From: Vogesella aquatica
GTDB taxonomy: Bacteria; Pseudomonadota; Gammaproteobacteria; Burkholderiales; Chromobacteriaceae
Direction: 5' to 3'
Assembly (NCBI RefSeq): GCF_028548455.1
Contig: NZ_JAQQLF010000022.1
Location: forward strand, 1-64,000
Length of the DNA stretch: 64,000 bases
The notes below the pieces were generated by a model. That model did no database searches. It worked only from the letters and a program-made list of their open reading frames with translations, and was not told where the DNA came from. Positions 34,984 to 43,670 of the stretch are shown here, in pieces. Position 1 is the first letter of the stretch. The number at the start of each line of letters is the position of its first letter. Position numbers and translations under genes: made by a program.

Positions 34984-36320
34984 CAGGCGGCCCCTTGCTC
35001 GTCAGCTTGCGGCAGGCTGTAGCGGCTGGCCTTGTACGGCAGGCCCAGGTTGCCGCGCAGCGTGTCGGCGGACAACTCGCGCTGGTAGCGGCCGGCGGCT
35101 TCCAGCGCCGGCAGCACGTACTGCACGAAATCGTCCAAACCCTCGGCCACCACCGGGAAGCTCAGGATAAAGCCATCGGCGGCGCCCTCGTCCAGCCAAC
35201 GCAGGATCTCGGCTGCCACCGCCTCGCCGCTGCCGACAAAATGGCTCCCCGGCGTGGCGGCTTCCAGCGCCACCTGGCGCAGGGTGAGGCCGTGTTCACG
35301 CGCACGGGCCTTGATCTGGTCGGTGGTGGAGCGGAAGCTGTTCTTGCCGATGTCGCCCAGCTCGGGGAACGGGGCATCCAGTGGGTACTGGGTAAAGTCG
35401 TGGTGATCAAAGTAGCGGCCCAGGTAAGCCAGCGCTTCTTCAATACTGAGCAGCTCGCGGATGCGCTGGAACTTGGCCTGTGCCTCCTCATCAGTAGCCG
35501 CCACCACCGGCGAAATACCGGGGAAGATTTTCACGTCGCTGCTGGCGCGGCCATGGGCTACCGCACTGGTTTTGACCTGGCGCACAAAGTCGCGGGTTTC
35601 GTCCAGCGACGGCGAGTGGGTAAACACGGCATCGGCGTACTTGCCGGCCAGCGCCACGCCGGCATCGGACGAGCCGGCCTGGAAGATCACCGGCTGGCCT
35701 TGCGGCGAGCGGCCGATATTCAGCGGCCCGGCTACCTGGAAGAAGCGGCCTTTGTGGTTCAGCGTGTGCAGCTTTTGCTTGTCGAAATACTGGCCGGTGT
35801 CACGGTTGCGCACGAAGGCGTCGTCGTCCCAGCTGTCCCACAGCCCCTGGGTAAGCTGCAGGTATTCGTCGGCAATCTGGTAGCGCAGTGCGTGCTCGGG
35901 GTGCGGGCGGCTGTAGTTCAGCGCCGTGCCTTCCAGCGGCGTGGTCACCACGTTCCAGCCGGCGCGGCCGCCGCTGATGTGGTCCAGCGAGGCAAACTGG
36001 CGGGCCACGGTGAACGGGTCGCTGTACGAGGTGGACACGGTGCCGGCCAGGCCGATCTTGCGGGTACGGGTGGCCAGCGCCGACAGGATGGTCAGCGGCT
36101 CGAAACGGTTCAGGAAGTGCGGGATGGATTTGTCGTTGATGTACAGGCCGTCGGCCACAAAGGCAAAGGCAACGCCGTTGTCTTCCGCCTTGCGTGCGGT
36201 GTCGATGTAGAAGTCCAGGTTGGTACTGGCGTCGGCCGGGCCGCTAGGGTGCTTCCACGCGTTCATGTGGCCGCCTGCGCCGTGCAGCATGATGCCGAAG
36301 GTAACGTTCTGTTTGCTCAT
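34983..36320 (-). CDS. NtaA/SnaA/DszA-family FMN-dependent monooxygenase
   Basis: A 445-residue flavin monooxygenase of the nitrilotriacetate/dibenzothiophene-sulfone/pristinamycin group. Diagnostic segments: FGIMLHGAGGHMNAWKHP, STSYSDPFTVARQFASLDHISGGRAGWNVVTT and VIFQAGSSDAGVALAGKYADAVFTHSP. It needs reduced FMN from a separate reductase, which is not in the window. With the neighbouring deacylase and acetyltransferase it probably oxidises an N-acetylated thioether and releases its sulfur or alkyl group. GGAACC precedes the ATG. Confidence 0.87.
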   Translation of the reverse strand: MSKQNVTFGIMLHGAGGHMNAWKHPSGPADASTNLDFYIDTARKAEDNGVAFAFVADGLYINDKSIPHFLNRFEPLTILSALATRTRKIGLAGTVSTSYSDPFTVARQFASLDHISGGRAGWNVVTTPLEGTALNYSRPHPEHALRYQIADEYLQLTQGLWDSWDDDAFVRNRDTGQYFDKQKLHTLNHKGRFFQVAGPLNIGRSPQGQPVIFQAGSSDAGVALAGKYADAVFTHSPSLDETRDFVRQVKTSAVAHGRASSDVKIFPGISPVVAATDEEAQAKFQRIRELLSIEEALAYLGRYFDHHDFTQYPLDAPFPELGDIGKNSFRSTTDQIKARAREHGLTLRQVALEAATPGSHFVGSGEAVAAEILRWLDEGAADGFILSFPVVAEGLDDFVQYVLPALEAAGRYQRELSADTLRGNLGLPYKASRYSLPQADEQGAA

Positions 36321-36349
36321 GGTGGGGTTCCTGTCAGATCGGTTATAAG

Positions 36350-36359
36350 GTTGGCCGCA
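36350..36359 (+). repeat. Copy of the GTTGGCCGCA word
   Basis: Intergenic copy between two flavin monooxygenase genes (context AAGGTTGGCCGCAGC). Confidence 0.6.
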
Positions 36360-36361
36360 GC

Positions 36362-37360
36362 TCAGGCCAGCGCCGGCTGCCGTGCCTGCGCCAGCAGCGC
36401 AATCGACTGGCGGCGGGCGGCAAAATGGGGCACAGGGTTGTCGAGGATGAATTCACCGATGCCGTAACGCTGCTGCAGCCGCGCCAGCTCGGCGTGCACG
36501 TCGGCGGCGGTACCGGCCACCACGTGCGGGTGCTTTTCTTCCAGCCGGTAGTCGGCACTGCCGGCCTGGCGGGCGTATTCGGCTGCGGCCTCGCGGGTGG
36601 GCACATTGACGCTGCGGCCGTCGGGCAAGGTCACCTTGAACAGCTGCAGCTGGCCTACCTGCTGCTGCGCAGCCTCGCGGCTTTCGGCGGCAAAGGCGTA
36701 CAAGGCCAGCGCCGGTACGCGGCCGGTGGCCTGGCGATAGGTGTCGATGCTGCGTTCCAGGTTGGCCGGGTCACCGTTGAAGTGGCCGGCAAAGGCAAAG
36801 TCCCAGCCGTAGCGGGCGGCCAGTGCCGCGCTTTCCGGGCTGCCGCCCAGCAGCACGCCCTGCAGCCGTTCGCCGGCCAGCGGCGTGGCTTGCAGCTCGG
36901 CGGGTTCGCTGTCGCGGCGGCTGTCTTCCAGCCAGGTCACCAGCTCGGCGAGCTGGGCGGCAAAGTCCGGCTTGTCGGCCTGGTGGTGATAGCGCTGCAG
37001 CGCGTTGCTGCTGAGCGGCAAGCCACCCGGGGCCTTGCCGATGCCCAGATCGACGCGGCCCGGGGCCAGGTTGGCCAAGGTGTTGAACACTTCGGCCACC
37101 TTGAACGGGCTGTAGTGCTGCAGCATCACGCCACCACTACCTACCCGGATACGGCTGGTACGCGCCAGGATGTAGGCGATCAGCACCTCGGGGGCGCTGC
37201 TGGCCAGCTGCGCGTTGTTGTGATGCTCGGCCAGCCAGAAGCGGTGATAACCCAGGTCGTCGGCCAGGCGGGCCTGCGCCACGGTGGCCGCCAGCGCCTC
37301 GGCGGCACTGAGGCCGGGGGCTTGCGGCGATTTGTCCAGCAAGGAGAGCAGATAAGCCAT
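36362..37360 (-). CDS. LLM-class flavin oxidoreductase (MsnO8/YtmO-like)
   Basis: A 332-residue luciferase-like protein. The start MAYLLSLLDKSPQAPG and YHRFWLAEHHNNAQLASSAPEVLIAYILARTSRIRVGSGGVMLQHYSPFKVAE are typical of the MsnO8/CmoO (YtmO) branch. I use the ATG at 37360, which begins the conserved block; an in-frame start at 37393 lies in AT-rich DNA. It is the first gene of a minus-strand operon ending at 28347. The Bacillus YtmO homologue belongs to the S-alkylcysteine operon, the main support for the pathway assignment. Confidence 0.87.
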   Translation of the reverse strand: MAYLLSLLDKSPQAPGLSAAEALAATVAQARLADDLGYHRFWLAEHHNNAQLASSAPEVLIAYILARTSRIRVGSGGVMLQHYSPFKVAEVFNTLANLAPGRVDLGIGKAPGGLPLSSNALQRYHHQADKPDFAAQLAELVTWLEDSRRDSEPAELQATPLAGERLQGVLLGGSPESAALAARYGWDFAFAGHFNGDPANLERSIDTYRQATGRVPALALYAFAAESREAAQQQVGQLQLFKVTLPDGRSVNVPTREAAAEYARQAGSADYRLEEKHPHVVAGTAADVHAELARLQQRYGIGEFILDNPVPHFAARRQSIALLAQARQPALA

Positions 37361-37652
37361 GTCGTTTATTTCCGATGAATCAACGAAAACCAATCTATTC
37401 CCCGAAAAACTTTATTTCAATAGTTTTTCAGCTGATTATTTCTGCAATACAAACCCGTATTTTCATAAAATGAACTGGCAAATATCACCCATTTTAAAAG
37501 CAATAATTTCGCTAAGAAGATTCACTGCTTTATTTGCCAGACATTCAGCATTGCGCGGTAAATAGCTTATGCAATAAGCTTGTTTGCCAGCCCGGATGGC
37601 ACCGCCAACAATGGCGTACCCGCCGCCTGTTGCGGCCAACCCAGGACCCACC
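37361..37652. promoter_or_regulatory. Divergent control region, AT-rich
   Basis: 292 bases between the LLM operon (minus) and the DUF3088 gene (plus), much richer in A and T than its surroundings, with many short dyads (for example around 37555-37580). It must hold promoters for both sides; I could not fix one with confidence. It includes a reverse copy of the recurring word at 37631-37640. Confidence 0.4.
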
Positions 37653-38000
37653 ATGAGCCAAGACCTGCTAGTGCTGCTCACCCCCGGCTTCCAGCGGCCG
37701 GACCACCCTGCCGACGCCCGCTTTGTCTGCCCGCAGTGCAATATTCTCGAAGGCCTGCTGGCTGCCCAGCCGGCGCTGGCCCGGCAGCTGCAAGTGCAGC
37801 GTGTGGCCTTTCCTCGTCCGCGCGCCGAGGTGGTGGCGCTGGTGGGCGAAGAAAACCAGGGGCTGCCGCTGCTGGCGCTGGCCGCCGACAGCCCGCGCCC
37901 GGACGGCGTACGCTACGCCGGTGAGCAGGCCTTTGTGCAGGGTGCCGAACCGATTGCCGCCTACCTGGCGCAACACTACGGTGCCTTCCGCCTGAGCTGA
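37653..38000 (+). CDS. DUF3088 family protein
   Basis: A 115-residue protein with the DUF3088 pattern: MSQDLLVLLTPGF, FVCPQCNILEGLLAAQP, VAFPRPRAEVVALVGEENQGLPLLAL, AYLAQHYG. The CPQC motif near residue 31 and the overall plan resemble a thioredoxin/glutaredoxin fold, so a thiol-redox role is possible, but no function is established. AGGA lies before the ATG at 37653; the open frame from 37584 is unlikely to be used. A terminator follows. Confidence 0.75.
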   Translation: MSQDLLVLLTPGFQRPDHPADARFVCPQCNILEGLLAAQPALARQLQVQRVAFPRPRAEVVALVGEENQGLPLLALAADSPRPDGVRYAGEQAFVQGAEPIAAYLAQHYGAFRLS

Positions 38001-38016
38001 GCCACCCGCGTAACGC

Positions 38017-38050
38017 ACAAGGCCCATGCCGCTGGCGGCATGGGCCTTGT
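38017..38050. terminator. Bidirectional terminator between DUF3088 and VOC genes
   Basis: A perfect 16-bp stem (ACAAGGCCCATGCCGC and its complement), loop TG or larger, between two convergent genes. Confidence 0.7.
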
Positions 38051-38111
38051 GTCTTTGTGGCACCGTGGAGATTGGCCGGCACGCGCCGCCAGCCAGGCTG
38101 GCGGCACTGCG

Positions 38112-38633
38112 CTAGGCAGCGCTGGGGTACAAGTGGCCAAAGCGGGCCAGGTCTTGCGCCCAGTCCAGCACCCGTGTCGGCTGTTGGCGGTCGGCTGGCT
38201 GCAACTCGTCTGCCGGCACCACCCAGGTCACCTCGAACAGCAAGCCGTCCGGGTCGTGGCCGTAGACGCTGCGGATGGTGCCGTGGTCTTCCTCCAGCCC
38301 CAGGCGGCCCAGCTGCGCCAGCTGGTCGCGGATGCGCTTGAGCGCCAGCAGGCTGTCGACTTCCCAGGCCAGGTGGTACAGGCCCGCTGGCGGTTCGTTG
38401 GCTGCCGGCGTCTCGCCCTGCGGGCTGAACACCCCGGCGCGTTGCTGGCCAGCGTTCTTGCTGAACAGCGCCAGGTCGTGGTCGTTATCGGAATCGGCGG
38501 CCTGGGCAAACACGGCACGCGACGGGTTGGCCGCAGGCTTGGGGCGAAAACCCAGCACCTGCTGATAAAAGGCAGTACTGCGTTCGACATCGCTGACATA
38601 CAACACAGCGTGATTCAGACGGCGAATACCCAT
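38112..38633 (-). CDS. VOC-superfamily metalloprotein (glyoxalase/extradiol dioxygenase fold)
   Basis: A 173-residue protein with the two-module vicinal oxygen chelate fold. Likely metal ligands are H in LNHAVLYVSD, H in LYHLAWEV and E in LLFEVTW. FYQQVLGFRP and SVYGHDPDGLLFEVTW recall extradiol dioxygenases of the catechol-2,3 type. The substrate is unknown. AAGGAG precedes the ATG. Two dyads sharing TGCATT half-sites lie upstream, between it and the divergent desaturase gene. Confidence 0.82.
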   Translation of the reverse strand: MGIRRLNHAVLYVSDVERSTAFYQQVLGFRPKPAANPSRAVFAQAADSDNDHDLALFSKNAGQQRAGVFSPQGETPAANEPPAGLYHLAWEVDSLLALKRIRDQLAQLGRLGLEEDHGTIRSVYGHDPDGLLFEVTWVVPADELQPADRQQPTRVLDWAQDLARFGHLYPSAA

Positions 38634-38730
38634 TGTTAGCTCCTTAAGTGGAATATCAAGTAAACGCCACTACTGTAGATAAACCGTCGCCGACTTCAAA
38701 TCGCCAATTCTGCGCAGCATAACAATACAC

Positions 38731-38817
38731 ATTGCATTGCAAATAAAAAACAATGCAATACACACCAGACAGCGCCACAGCGGAATGGCGATCGCTGGAA
38801 ATGCATTTTTTTGCATT
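38731..38817. promoter_or_regulatory. Two dyads with TGCATT half-sites between divergent genes
   Basis: ATTGCATTG (38731-38739) is mirrored by CAATGCAAT (38751-38759) after 11 bases; AATGCA (38800-38805) is mirrored by TGCATT (38812-38817) after 6 bases. All share the core TGCATT. The setting between a minus-strand VOC gene and a plus-strand desaturase gene suggests operators of one regulator. Confidence 0.45.
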
Positions 38818-38905
38818 AACTATCACGATTTTCTTGTTTTGAGCACAGCTTGCCGCGTAATACATTGGCCGCATTCCGGTTTAATCTTTCTGCCGAGGCC
38901 ATTGA

Positions 38906-39862
38906 ATGTACTGCACCCTGCAACACGCCAGCGCCCTGCCCGATACCGACCCTGCCACCCCGCGCCCGCCCGCGTGGCTGGATGGCACCAGCAACACGGC
39001 TGCCGGCCACAGCGAATGGCCTACCTGGCTGCTGATCGCCACCATTTATGGCGGCTGGATCGCTACCGTTACCAGCTGGCAGCAGCTGGGGCCATGGCTG
39101 GGCACACCACTGCTGATCGTGTTCACCTGCTGGTATCTGTCGCTGCAACACGAGCTGATTCACGGCCACCCTACCCGTCATGCCTGGTTCAACGCATTGC
39201 TGGGGCTGGCACCACTGGCGGTGTGGTACCCGTTTGCGGTGTACCGCGATACCCACCTGGCGCACCACAACGATGAGGCACTGACGCTGCCCGGCATCGA
39301 CCCGGAAAGCTACTACCGCCAGAACACGCCACTGTCGGGCACCCTGCTGGCCCTGTACCGCTGGCGTAATACGGCCCCGGGGCGCCTGCTGATCGGCCCC
39401 GCCTGGGGCTGGCTGTCCACGCTGGGCGCCGCATTGCGTCACGGCGGCTGGCCGGAAGCCAGGGTGTGGCTGGGCCATGCCGTGCTGCTGGCAGCCCTGC
39501 TGTGGCTGCTGGCACAAGCAGGCATTCACCCGCTGTACTACCTGCTGGCCGTGGCTTACCCGGCGCTGGCGCTGGCCATGGTGCGCTCGTTTTATGAACA
39601 CCGTGCCGCCGACGCCGCCAATGCGCGTTCGGTACTGAACGAGGCTGCCTGGCCGTGGCGGCTGCTGTTCCTGAACCTGAATTACCACCTGGTGCACCAC
39701 CTGCACCCCGGCATTCCGTGGTTCCGCCTGCGCCAGGTCTACCTGACACGCCGCGCCCACTACCAGACGCATAGCGACGGCTTTGTCGAACACGGCTACC
39801 TGCCGCTGTTGTGGCGCCATCGCCGTCAGCCAGTGATTGCCGACTTTCATCCTTTTGCCTGA
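38906..39862 (+). CDS. Membrane fatty acid desaturase family protein
   Basis: A 318-residue membrane di-iron protein. Three histidine boxes are visible: HELIHGH, HLAHH and HLVHH, set among about four hydrophobic segments (WLLIATIYGGWIATV, LLIVFTCWYLSL, and two near residues 195-230). The family introduces double bonds or hydroxyl groups in lipids and other hydrophobic or amine substrates. GAGG lies seven bases before the ATG. It is 24 bases upstream of a compatible-solute transporter operon and may be cotranscribed, which is unusual for a lipid desaturase and leaves its substrate open. Confidence 0.85.
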   Translation: MYCTLQHASALPDTDPATPRPPAWLDGTSNTAAGHSEWPTWLLIATIYGGWIATVTSWQQLGPWLGTPLLIVFTCWYLSLQHELIHGHPTRHAWFNALLGLAPLAVWYPFAVYRDTHLAHHNDEALTLPGIDPESYYRQNTPLSGTLLALYRWRNTAPGRLLIGPAWGWLSTLGAALRHGGWPEARVWLGHAVLLAALLWLLAQAGIHPLYYLLAVAYPALALAMVRSFYEHRAADAANARSVLNEAAWPWRLLFLNLNYHLVHHLHPGIPWFRLRQVYLTRRAHYQTHSDGFVEHGYLPLLWRHRRQPVIADFHPFA

Positions 39863-39886
39863 CATCTACCAACAAGGAAGTATTTC

Positions 39887-40807
39887 ATGACCCGTCTGAC
39901 TTATCGCCTGCTGGCTGCCAGCGTGGCCACTGCCCTGCTGTCCGGTGCCGCTATGGCGGCCGAGCCCGTACGCGTGGGTTCCAAAATCGATACCGAAGGT
40001 GCGCTGCTGGGCAACATCATCCAGCAGGTACTGGAAGCCAATGGCATCAAGACCATCAGCAAGATTTCGCTGGGCAATACCAAGGTGGTGCGTGGCGCCA
40101 TCACCTCGGGCGAGGTGGACATCTACCCCGAATACACCGGCAATGGCGCCTTTTTCTTTTCGGACGAAACAAACCAGGCGTGAAAACAGGCCGACGCCGG
40201 CTACCAGCTGGTGAAAAAGCTGGACCAGGAAAAAAACAAGCTGACCTGGCTGGCGCCCGCCCCGGCCAATAACACCTGGGCCATTGCCATCCGCAAGGAC
40301 GTGGCCAGCGCCAACAAACTCAAAACACTGAGCGACCTGGGCCGCTACATCAGCAAGGGCGGCCAGTTCAAGTTGGCCGCATCGGCCGAGTTCATCGAGC
40401 GGGCCGACGCGCTGCCGGCATTCCAGAGCAGCTATGGCTTCAAGCTGAAGCAAGACCAGCTGCTGACGCTGGCCGGCGGGGATACTGCCGTCACCATCAA
40501 GACGGCCGCCGAGCAGACCTCCGGCGTCAATGCGGCCATGGCCTACGGTACTGACGGCCCGGTTGCCGCACTGGGTCTGGTGATTCTGGACGATGTCAAA
40601 GGCGTGCAACCCATCTACGCACCGGCACCGGTTATCCGCAGCGAAGTACTGGCCAAGCAGCCGCGCATTGCCAGCCTGCTGCAGCCGGTGTTCCGTTCGC
40701 TGGACGGCACCACGCTGCAAAAGCTGAATGCCAGCATTGCCATCGAAGGCCAGGACGCCCGCAAGGTGGCCAGCCGTTACCTGAAGAGCAAGGGCTTTAT
40801 CAAATGA
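39887..40807 (+). pseudogene. OsmF/OpuBC-type osmoprotectant-binding protein, in-frame TGA
   Basis: An exported glycine-betaine/choline-type binding protein (signal peptide MTRLTYRLLAASVATALLSGAAMA), with IDTEGALLGNIIQQVLEANGI, SGEVDIYPEYTGNGAFFF, then APAPANNTWAIAIRKD and SRYLKSKGF at the end. A TGA at 40181-40183 interrupts it after TNQA; the same frame continues at once (KQADAGYQLVKKLDQ) to a stop at 40805, which would give 306 residues. Homologues have Trp at this point (pattern AW followed by a charged residue), so a single G-to-A change of TGG explains the stop. It is the binding component for the three transporter genes that follow; if truly broken, the transporter lacks its own receptor. 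Confidence 0.85.
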
Positions 40808-40810
40808 TGC

Positions 40811-40820
40811 TGCGGCCAAC
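40811..40820 (-). repeat. Copy of the GTTGGCCGCA word (minus orientation)
   Basis: Intergenic copy three bases after the binding-protein stop codon, before the permease gene. Confidence 0.6.
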
Positions 40821-40840
40821 CTCTTGCCAGCCGGGTCATC

Positions 40841-41986
40841 ATGAAGCTGCATAGCCCCGTACGCTTGCTGCTGGCCGCCCTGCTTGTACTGGGCGCCAGC
40901 CTGGCACTGCTGACCTGGTCGCCCAACCGCCTGCTTACCGGGCAAGGGCTGGGGCTGGGCAGCTTGCAGACCGCATGGGCCGCCTGGCTCTGGCTGCCGG
41001 CCCTGCCCTTGCTGGCGGGGCCCTGGCTGCCGGAGCGGCGCGTGCTGCAATGGCTGCAACTGCTGGCCGCCGTCTTGCTCAGCAGCGTGCTGCTGGCCGT
41101 GGCCGGGCAAGAAGCCCTGCTGCGCAGTGGCGGTGAGGATTCGCTGGTGCGGGTGTCGTTTGGTGGCGGTTTCTGGCTGCTGCAACTGGCTTGCTGGCTG
41201 CAGTTATCGGAGCAATTGCGCGTGCTGGCCGACAGCGTGCCGCGACGCAGCGCGGTGGTGCTGGCCGCCCTACTGCCGCACGCGTGGCTGCTGCTGGATG
41301 GCCGGCTGGACGCGCTGTCGCTGCTGAAAGAGTACGACAACCACGGTGAAACGTTCGGCCAGGCACTGCAGCAGCACCTGCAGCTGGTGGGGTTTTCCTT
41401 GCTGCCGGCGTTGGGCATCGGCACCGCGCTGGGCGTACTGGCTTTTCGCCGCCAAGGTGTCCGCGCCTTGCTGTTCCCTGTGTTGAACGTGGTACAGACC
41501 ATTCCGTCCATTGCCCTGTTCGGCTTGCTGATCGGCCCGCTGGCCTGGCTGGGCAAGCAGCTGCCCGGCTGGGGCATTGCCGGCGTGGGCATGGCACCGG
41601 CCTTGCTGGCACTTACCCTGTATTCGCTGCTGCCGATGACGCGCGGCACGCTGGCCGGCCTGGCGCAGGTGCCCGTCGCGGTACGCGATGCGGCACGCGG
41701 CATCGGGCTATCACCCTGGCAGATCTTCTGGCGGGTAGAGCTGCCGTTGGCCCTACCGGTGTTTCTGGGCGGGGTACGTGTCACCGCCGTACAGGCTGTT
41801 GGCCTGGCCGAGGTGGCCGCGCTGATCGGCGCCGGCGGCTTTGGCGCCATCATGTTCCAGGGCTTGTCCAGTAGCGCGCTCGACCTGGTGCTGCTGGGCG
41901 TGATCCCCGTGGTAGCGCTGGCCGTCAGTGTCGATACCGCTTTCAAGATCCTCATTTCCTGCCTGCGCAGGGGGCAACATGATTGA
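40841..41986 (+). CDS. Osmoprotectant-type ABC permease, long form (YehY-like)
   Basis: A 381-residue membrane protein. The first about 140 residues hold extra hydrophobic helices, as in YehY; the remainder is a BPD_transp_1 domain (FPVLNVVQTIPSIALFGLLIGPLAWLG, with EAA-type loop VRDAARGIGLSPWQIFWRVELPLALP). It would pair with the shorter permease at 42905 and the ATPase at 41979. The start has no clear Shine-Dalgarno site. Its stop overlaps the ATPase start. Confidence 0.88.
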   Translation: MKLHSPVRLLLAALLVLGASLALLTWSPNRLLTGQGLGLGSLQTAWAAWLWLPALPLLAGPWLPERRVLQWLQLLAAVLLSSVLLAVAGQEALLRSGGEDSLVRVSFGGGFWLLQLACWLQLSEQLRVLADSVPRRSAVVLAALLPHAWLLLDGRLDALSLLKEYDNHGETFGQALQQHLQLVGFSLLPALGIGTALGVLAFRRQGVRALLFPVLNVVQTIPSIALFGLLIGPLAWLGKQLPGWGIAGVGMAPALLALTLYSLLPMTRGTLAGLAQVPVAVRDAARGIGLSPWQIFWRVELPLALPVFLGGVRVTAVQAVGLAEVAALIGAGGFGAIMFQGLSSSALDLVLLGVIPVVALAVSVDTAFKILISCLRRGQHD

Positions 41987-42908
41987 AATCCGTCACGTCA
42001 ATAAATCATTCCAGGGGCAACAGGCCATCCACGACCTGAACCTCACCCTGCCCGCAGGCGAGCTCAGCGTACTGATCGGCAGCTCCGGCTCGGGCAAGTC
42101 CACCACGCTGAAAATGCTGAACCGCCTGATCGAGCCCGATAGCGGCAGCATCCTGCTGGCCGGCGAAGACATCCGCCGCCAGTCGCCAGACAGCCTGCGC
42201 CGGCGCATCGGTTATGCCATCCAGTCGGTTGGCCTGTTTCCGCACTGGACAGTGGAACAAAACATCGCCGCCGTGCCCCAGCTGCTGAAATGGCCCAAGT
42301 CGCGCATACAAGACCGCGTTACCGAGCTGCTAACGCTGCTGCAGTTACCGCCGGCACAATACCGGCAGCGCTATCCGCACCAGCTGTCCGGTGGCCAGCA
42401 ACAGCGCGTGGGTGTGGCGCGGGCACTGGCCGCCGACCCGGACGTGCTGCTGATGGACGAACCCTTTGGCGCGCTGGACCCGATTACCCGCCACACGCTG
42501 CAACAGGAGCTGATCCGTATCCAGGCGCTGTCGGGCAAAACCATCGTGCTGGTGACGCACGATATCGACGAGGCGCTGCTGCTGGGCCAGCACATCGTAC
42601 TGATGGAGCACGGCCGCATCGCGCAGCAAGGCAAAGCACAAGACCTGCTACTGCACCCCGCCAGCGATTTCGTGCGCCACTTTGTCGGCCAGAGCGATAC
42701 CGGTATCCGCCTGCTGGGGCTGGGCAAGGTGGGCGAACGGGTGCGCCAGGGCCAGGCCAGCGGCGAGCCTATCCGTGCCGACCGCAACCTGCGCGAAGCC
42801 CTATCGCTGTTTGTCACCCGCCAGGTCACCTGCCTGCCGGTTGTTGACGAGCATGGTCAGGCTAGTGGCGTGCTGCATTTCAACGATCTGCTGGGGGCGG
42901 CCGCATGA
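41979..42908 (+). CDS. Osmoprotectant-type ABC ATPase with CBS-like tail (YehX-like)
   Basis: A 309-residue ATPase: Walker A GSSGSGKSTTLKML, signature LSGGQQQRVGVARAL, Walker B LLMDEPFGALDPITR. After about residue 240 there is one CBS-like segment (EPIRADRNLREALSLFVTRQVTCLPVVDEHGQASGVL), as in OpuA/OpuC/YehX, where it can sense ionic strength. I chose the ATG at 41979, overlapping the upstream stop; the frame opens earlier at 41928. It overlaps the next gene by four bases. Confidence 0.9.
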   Translation: MIEIRHVNKSFQGQQAIHDLNLTLPAGELSVLIGSSGSGKSTTLKMLNRLIEPDSGSILLAGEDIRRQSPDSLRRRIGYAIQSVGLFPHWTVEQNIAAVPQLLKWPKSRIQDRVTELLTLLQLPPAQYRQRYPHQLSGGQQQRVGVARALAADPDVLLMDEPFGALDPITRHTLQQELIRIQALSGKTIVLVTHDIDEALLLGQHIVLMEHGRIAQQGKAQDLLLHPASDFVRHFVGQSDTGIRLLGLGKVGERVRQGQASGEPIRADRNLREALSLFVTRQVTCLPVVDEHGQASGVLHFNDLLGAAA

Positions 42909-43669
42909 GCCGGCTCGCCACAGGGTTGCATGCCCGTCGCTGGCTACTGGCCGGTAGTGCGCTGCTGGCAGGCTGGCTGCTGTACCTGCCACACAGCGAA
43001 GCGTGGTTTGCGCGCTGGTTTCCCGAGCTGGAACGCCCGCTGTACCAGCAGGAAGGCTTCGGCACGCTGGTACTGGCTCACCTGGGTATTGTCACGGTAT
43101 CCAGCGGCATCGCCGTACTGCTGGGTGTCAGTGCCGGCCTGCTGGCCGGCAGCCGGTTTGGTCGCGCCTTTCGGCCACTGCTCGAAACCATTCTGGCCAT
43201 CAGCCAGGCGCTACCACCGGTGGCGGTGCTGGCCGTAGCAGCGCCATTGGTGGGCTTTGGCAGCACACCGGCGCTGATTGCGCTGATCCTGTACGGCCTG
43301 CTACCGGTTACCCAGGGTACGCTCACCGGCATGGACTCGGTCGACCGTGACACCCAGGCCGTGGCACAAGGCCTGGGCATGACACGGCTGCAGATACTGC
43401 GCCACGTCACGCTGCCGCTGGCGGCGCCGGTGATGCTGGCCGGCGTGCGCACTGCGGTGGTGATCAACATCGGCACCGCCGCCATCGCGTCGACGGTGGG
43501 GGCCAAAACGCTGGGGCTGCCCATCATCGTCGGGCTCAGCGGCTTCAACACCGCCTACGTCATCCAGGGTGCCGTGCTGGTGGCGCTGCTCGCCATCGTG
43601 GCCGACCAGCTGTTCGAATGGCTGGAAGAACGCGTGACACCGCACCTTCCGGCGCGGGCAGGCAGCTGA
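42905..43669 (+). CDS. Osmoprotectant-type ABC permease, short form (YehW-like)
   Basis: A 254-residue inner-membrane permease (BPD_transp_1) with one extra N-terminal helix. Loop VAQGLGMTRLQILRHVTLPLAAPVMLAGVRTAVVINIGTAAIASTVGAKTLG matches OpuBB/YehW proteins. The start overlaps the ATPase stop (ATGA). It completes the transporter with the YehY-like permease. Confidence 0.9.
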   Translation: MSRLATGLHARRWLLAGSALLAGWLLYLPHSEAWFARWFPELERPLYQQEGFGTLVLAHLGIVTVSSGIAVLLGVSAGLLAGSRFGRAFRPLLETILAISQALPPVAVLAVAAPLVGFGSTPALIALILYGLLPVTQGTLTGMDSVDRDTQAVAQGLGMTRLQILRHVTLPLAAPVMLAGVRTAVVINIGTAAIASTVGAKTLGLPIIVGLSGFNTAYVIQGAVLVALLAIVADQLFEWLEERVTPHLPARAGS

Positions 43670-43670
43670 C

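Noticed and set aside
40181-40183. Selenocysteine at the TGA
   Set aside because: Homologues have Trp at this place, no selenocysteine insertion element is evident directly after the codon, and the family is not a known selenoprotein family.
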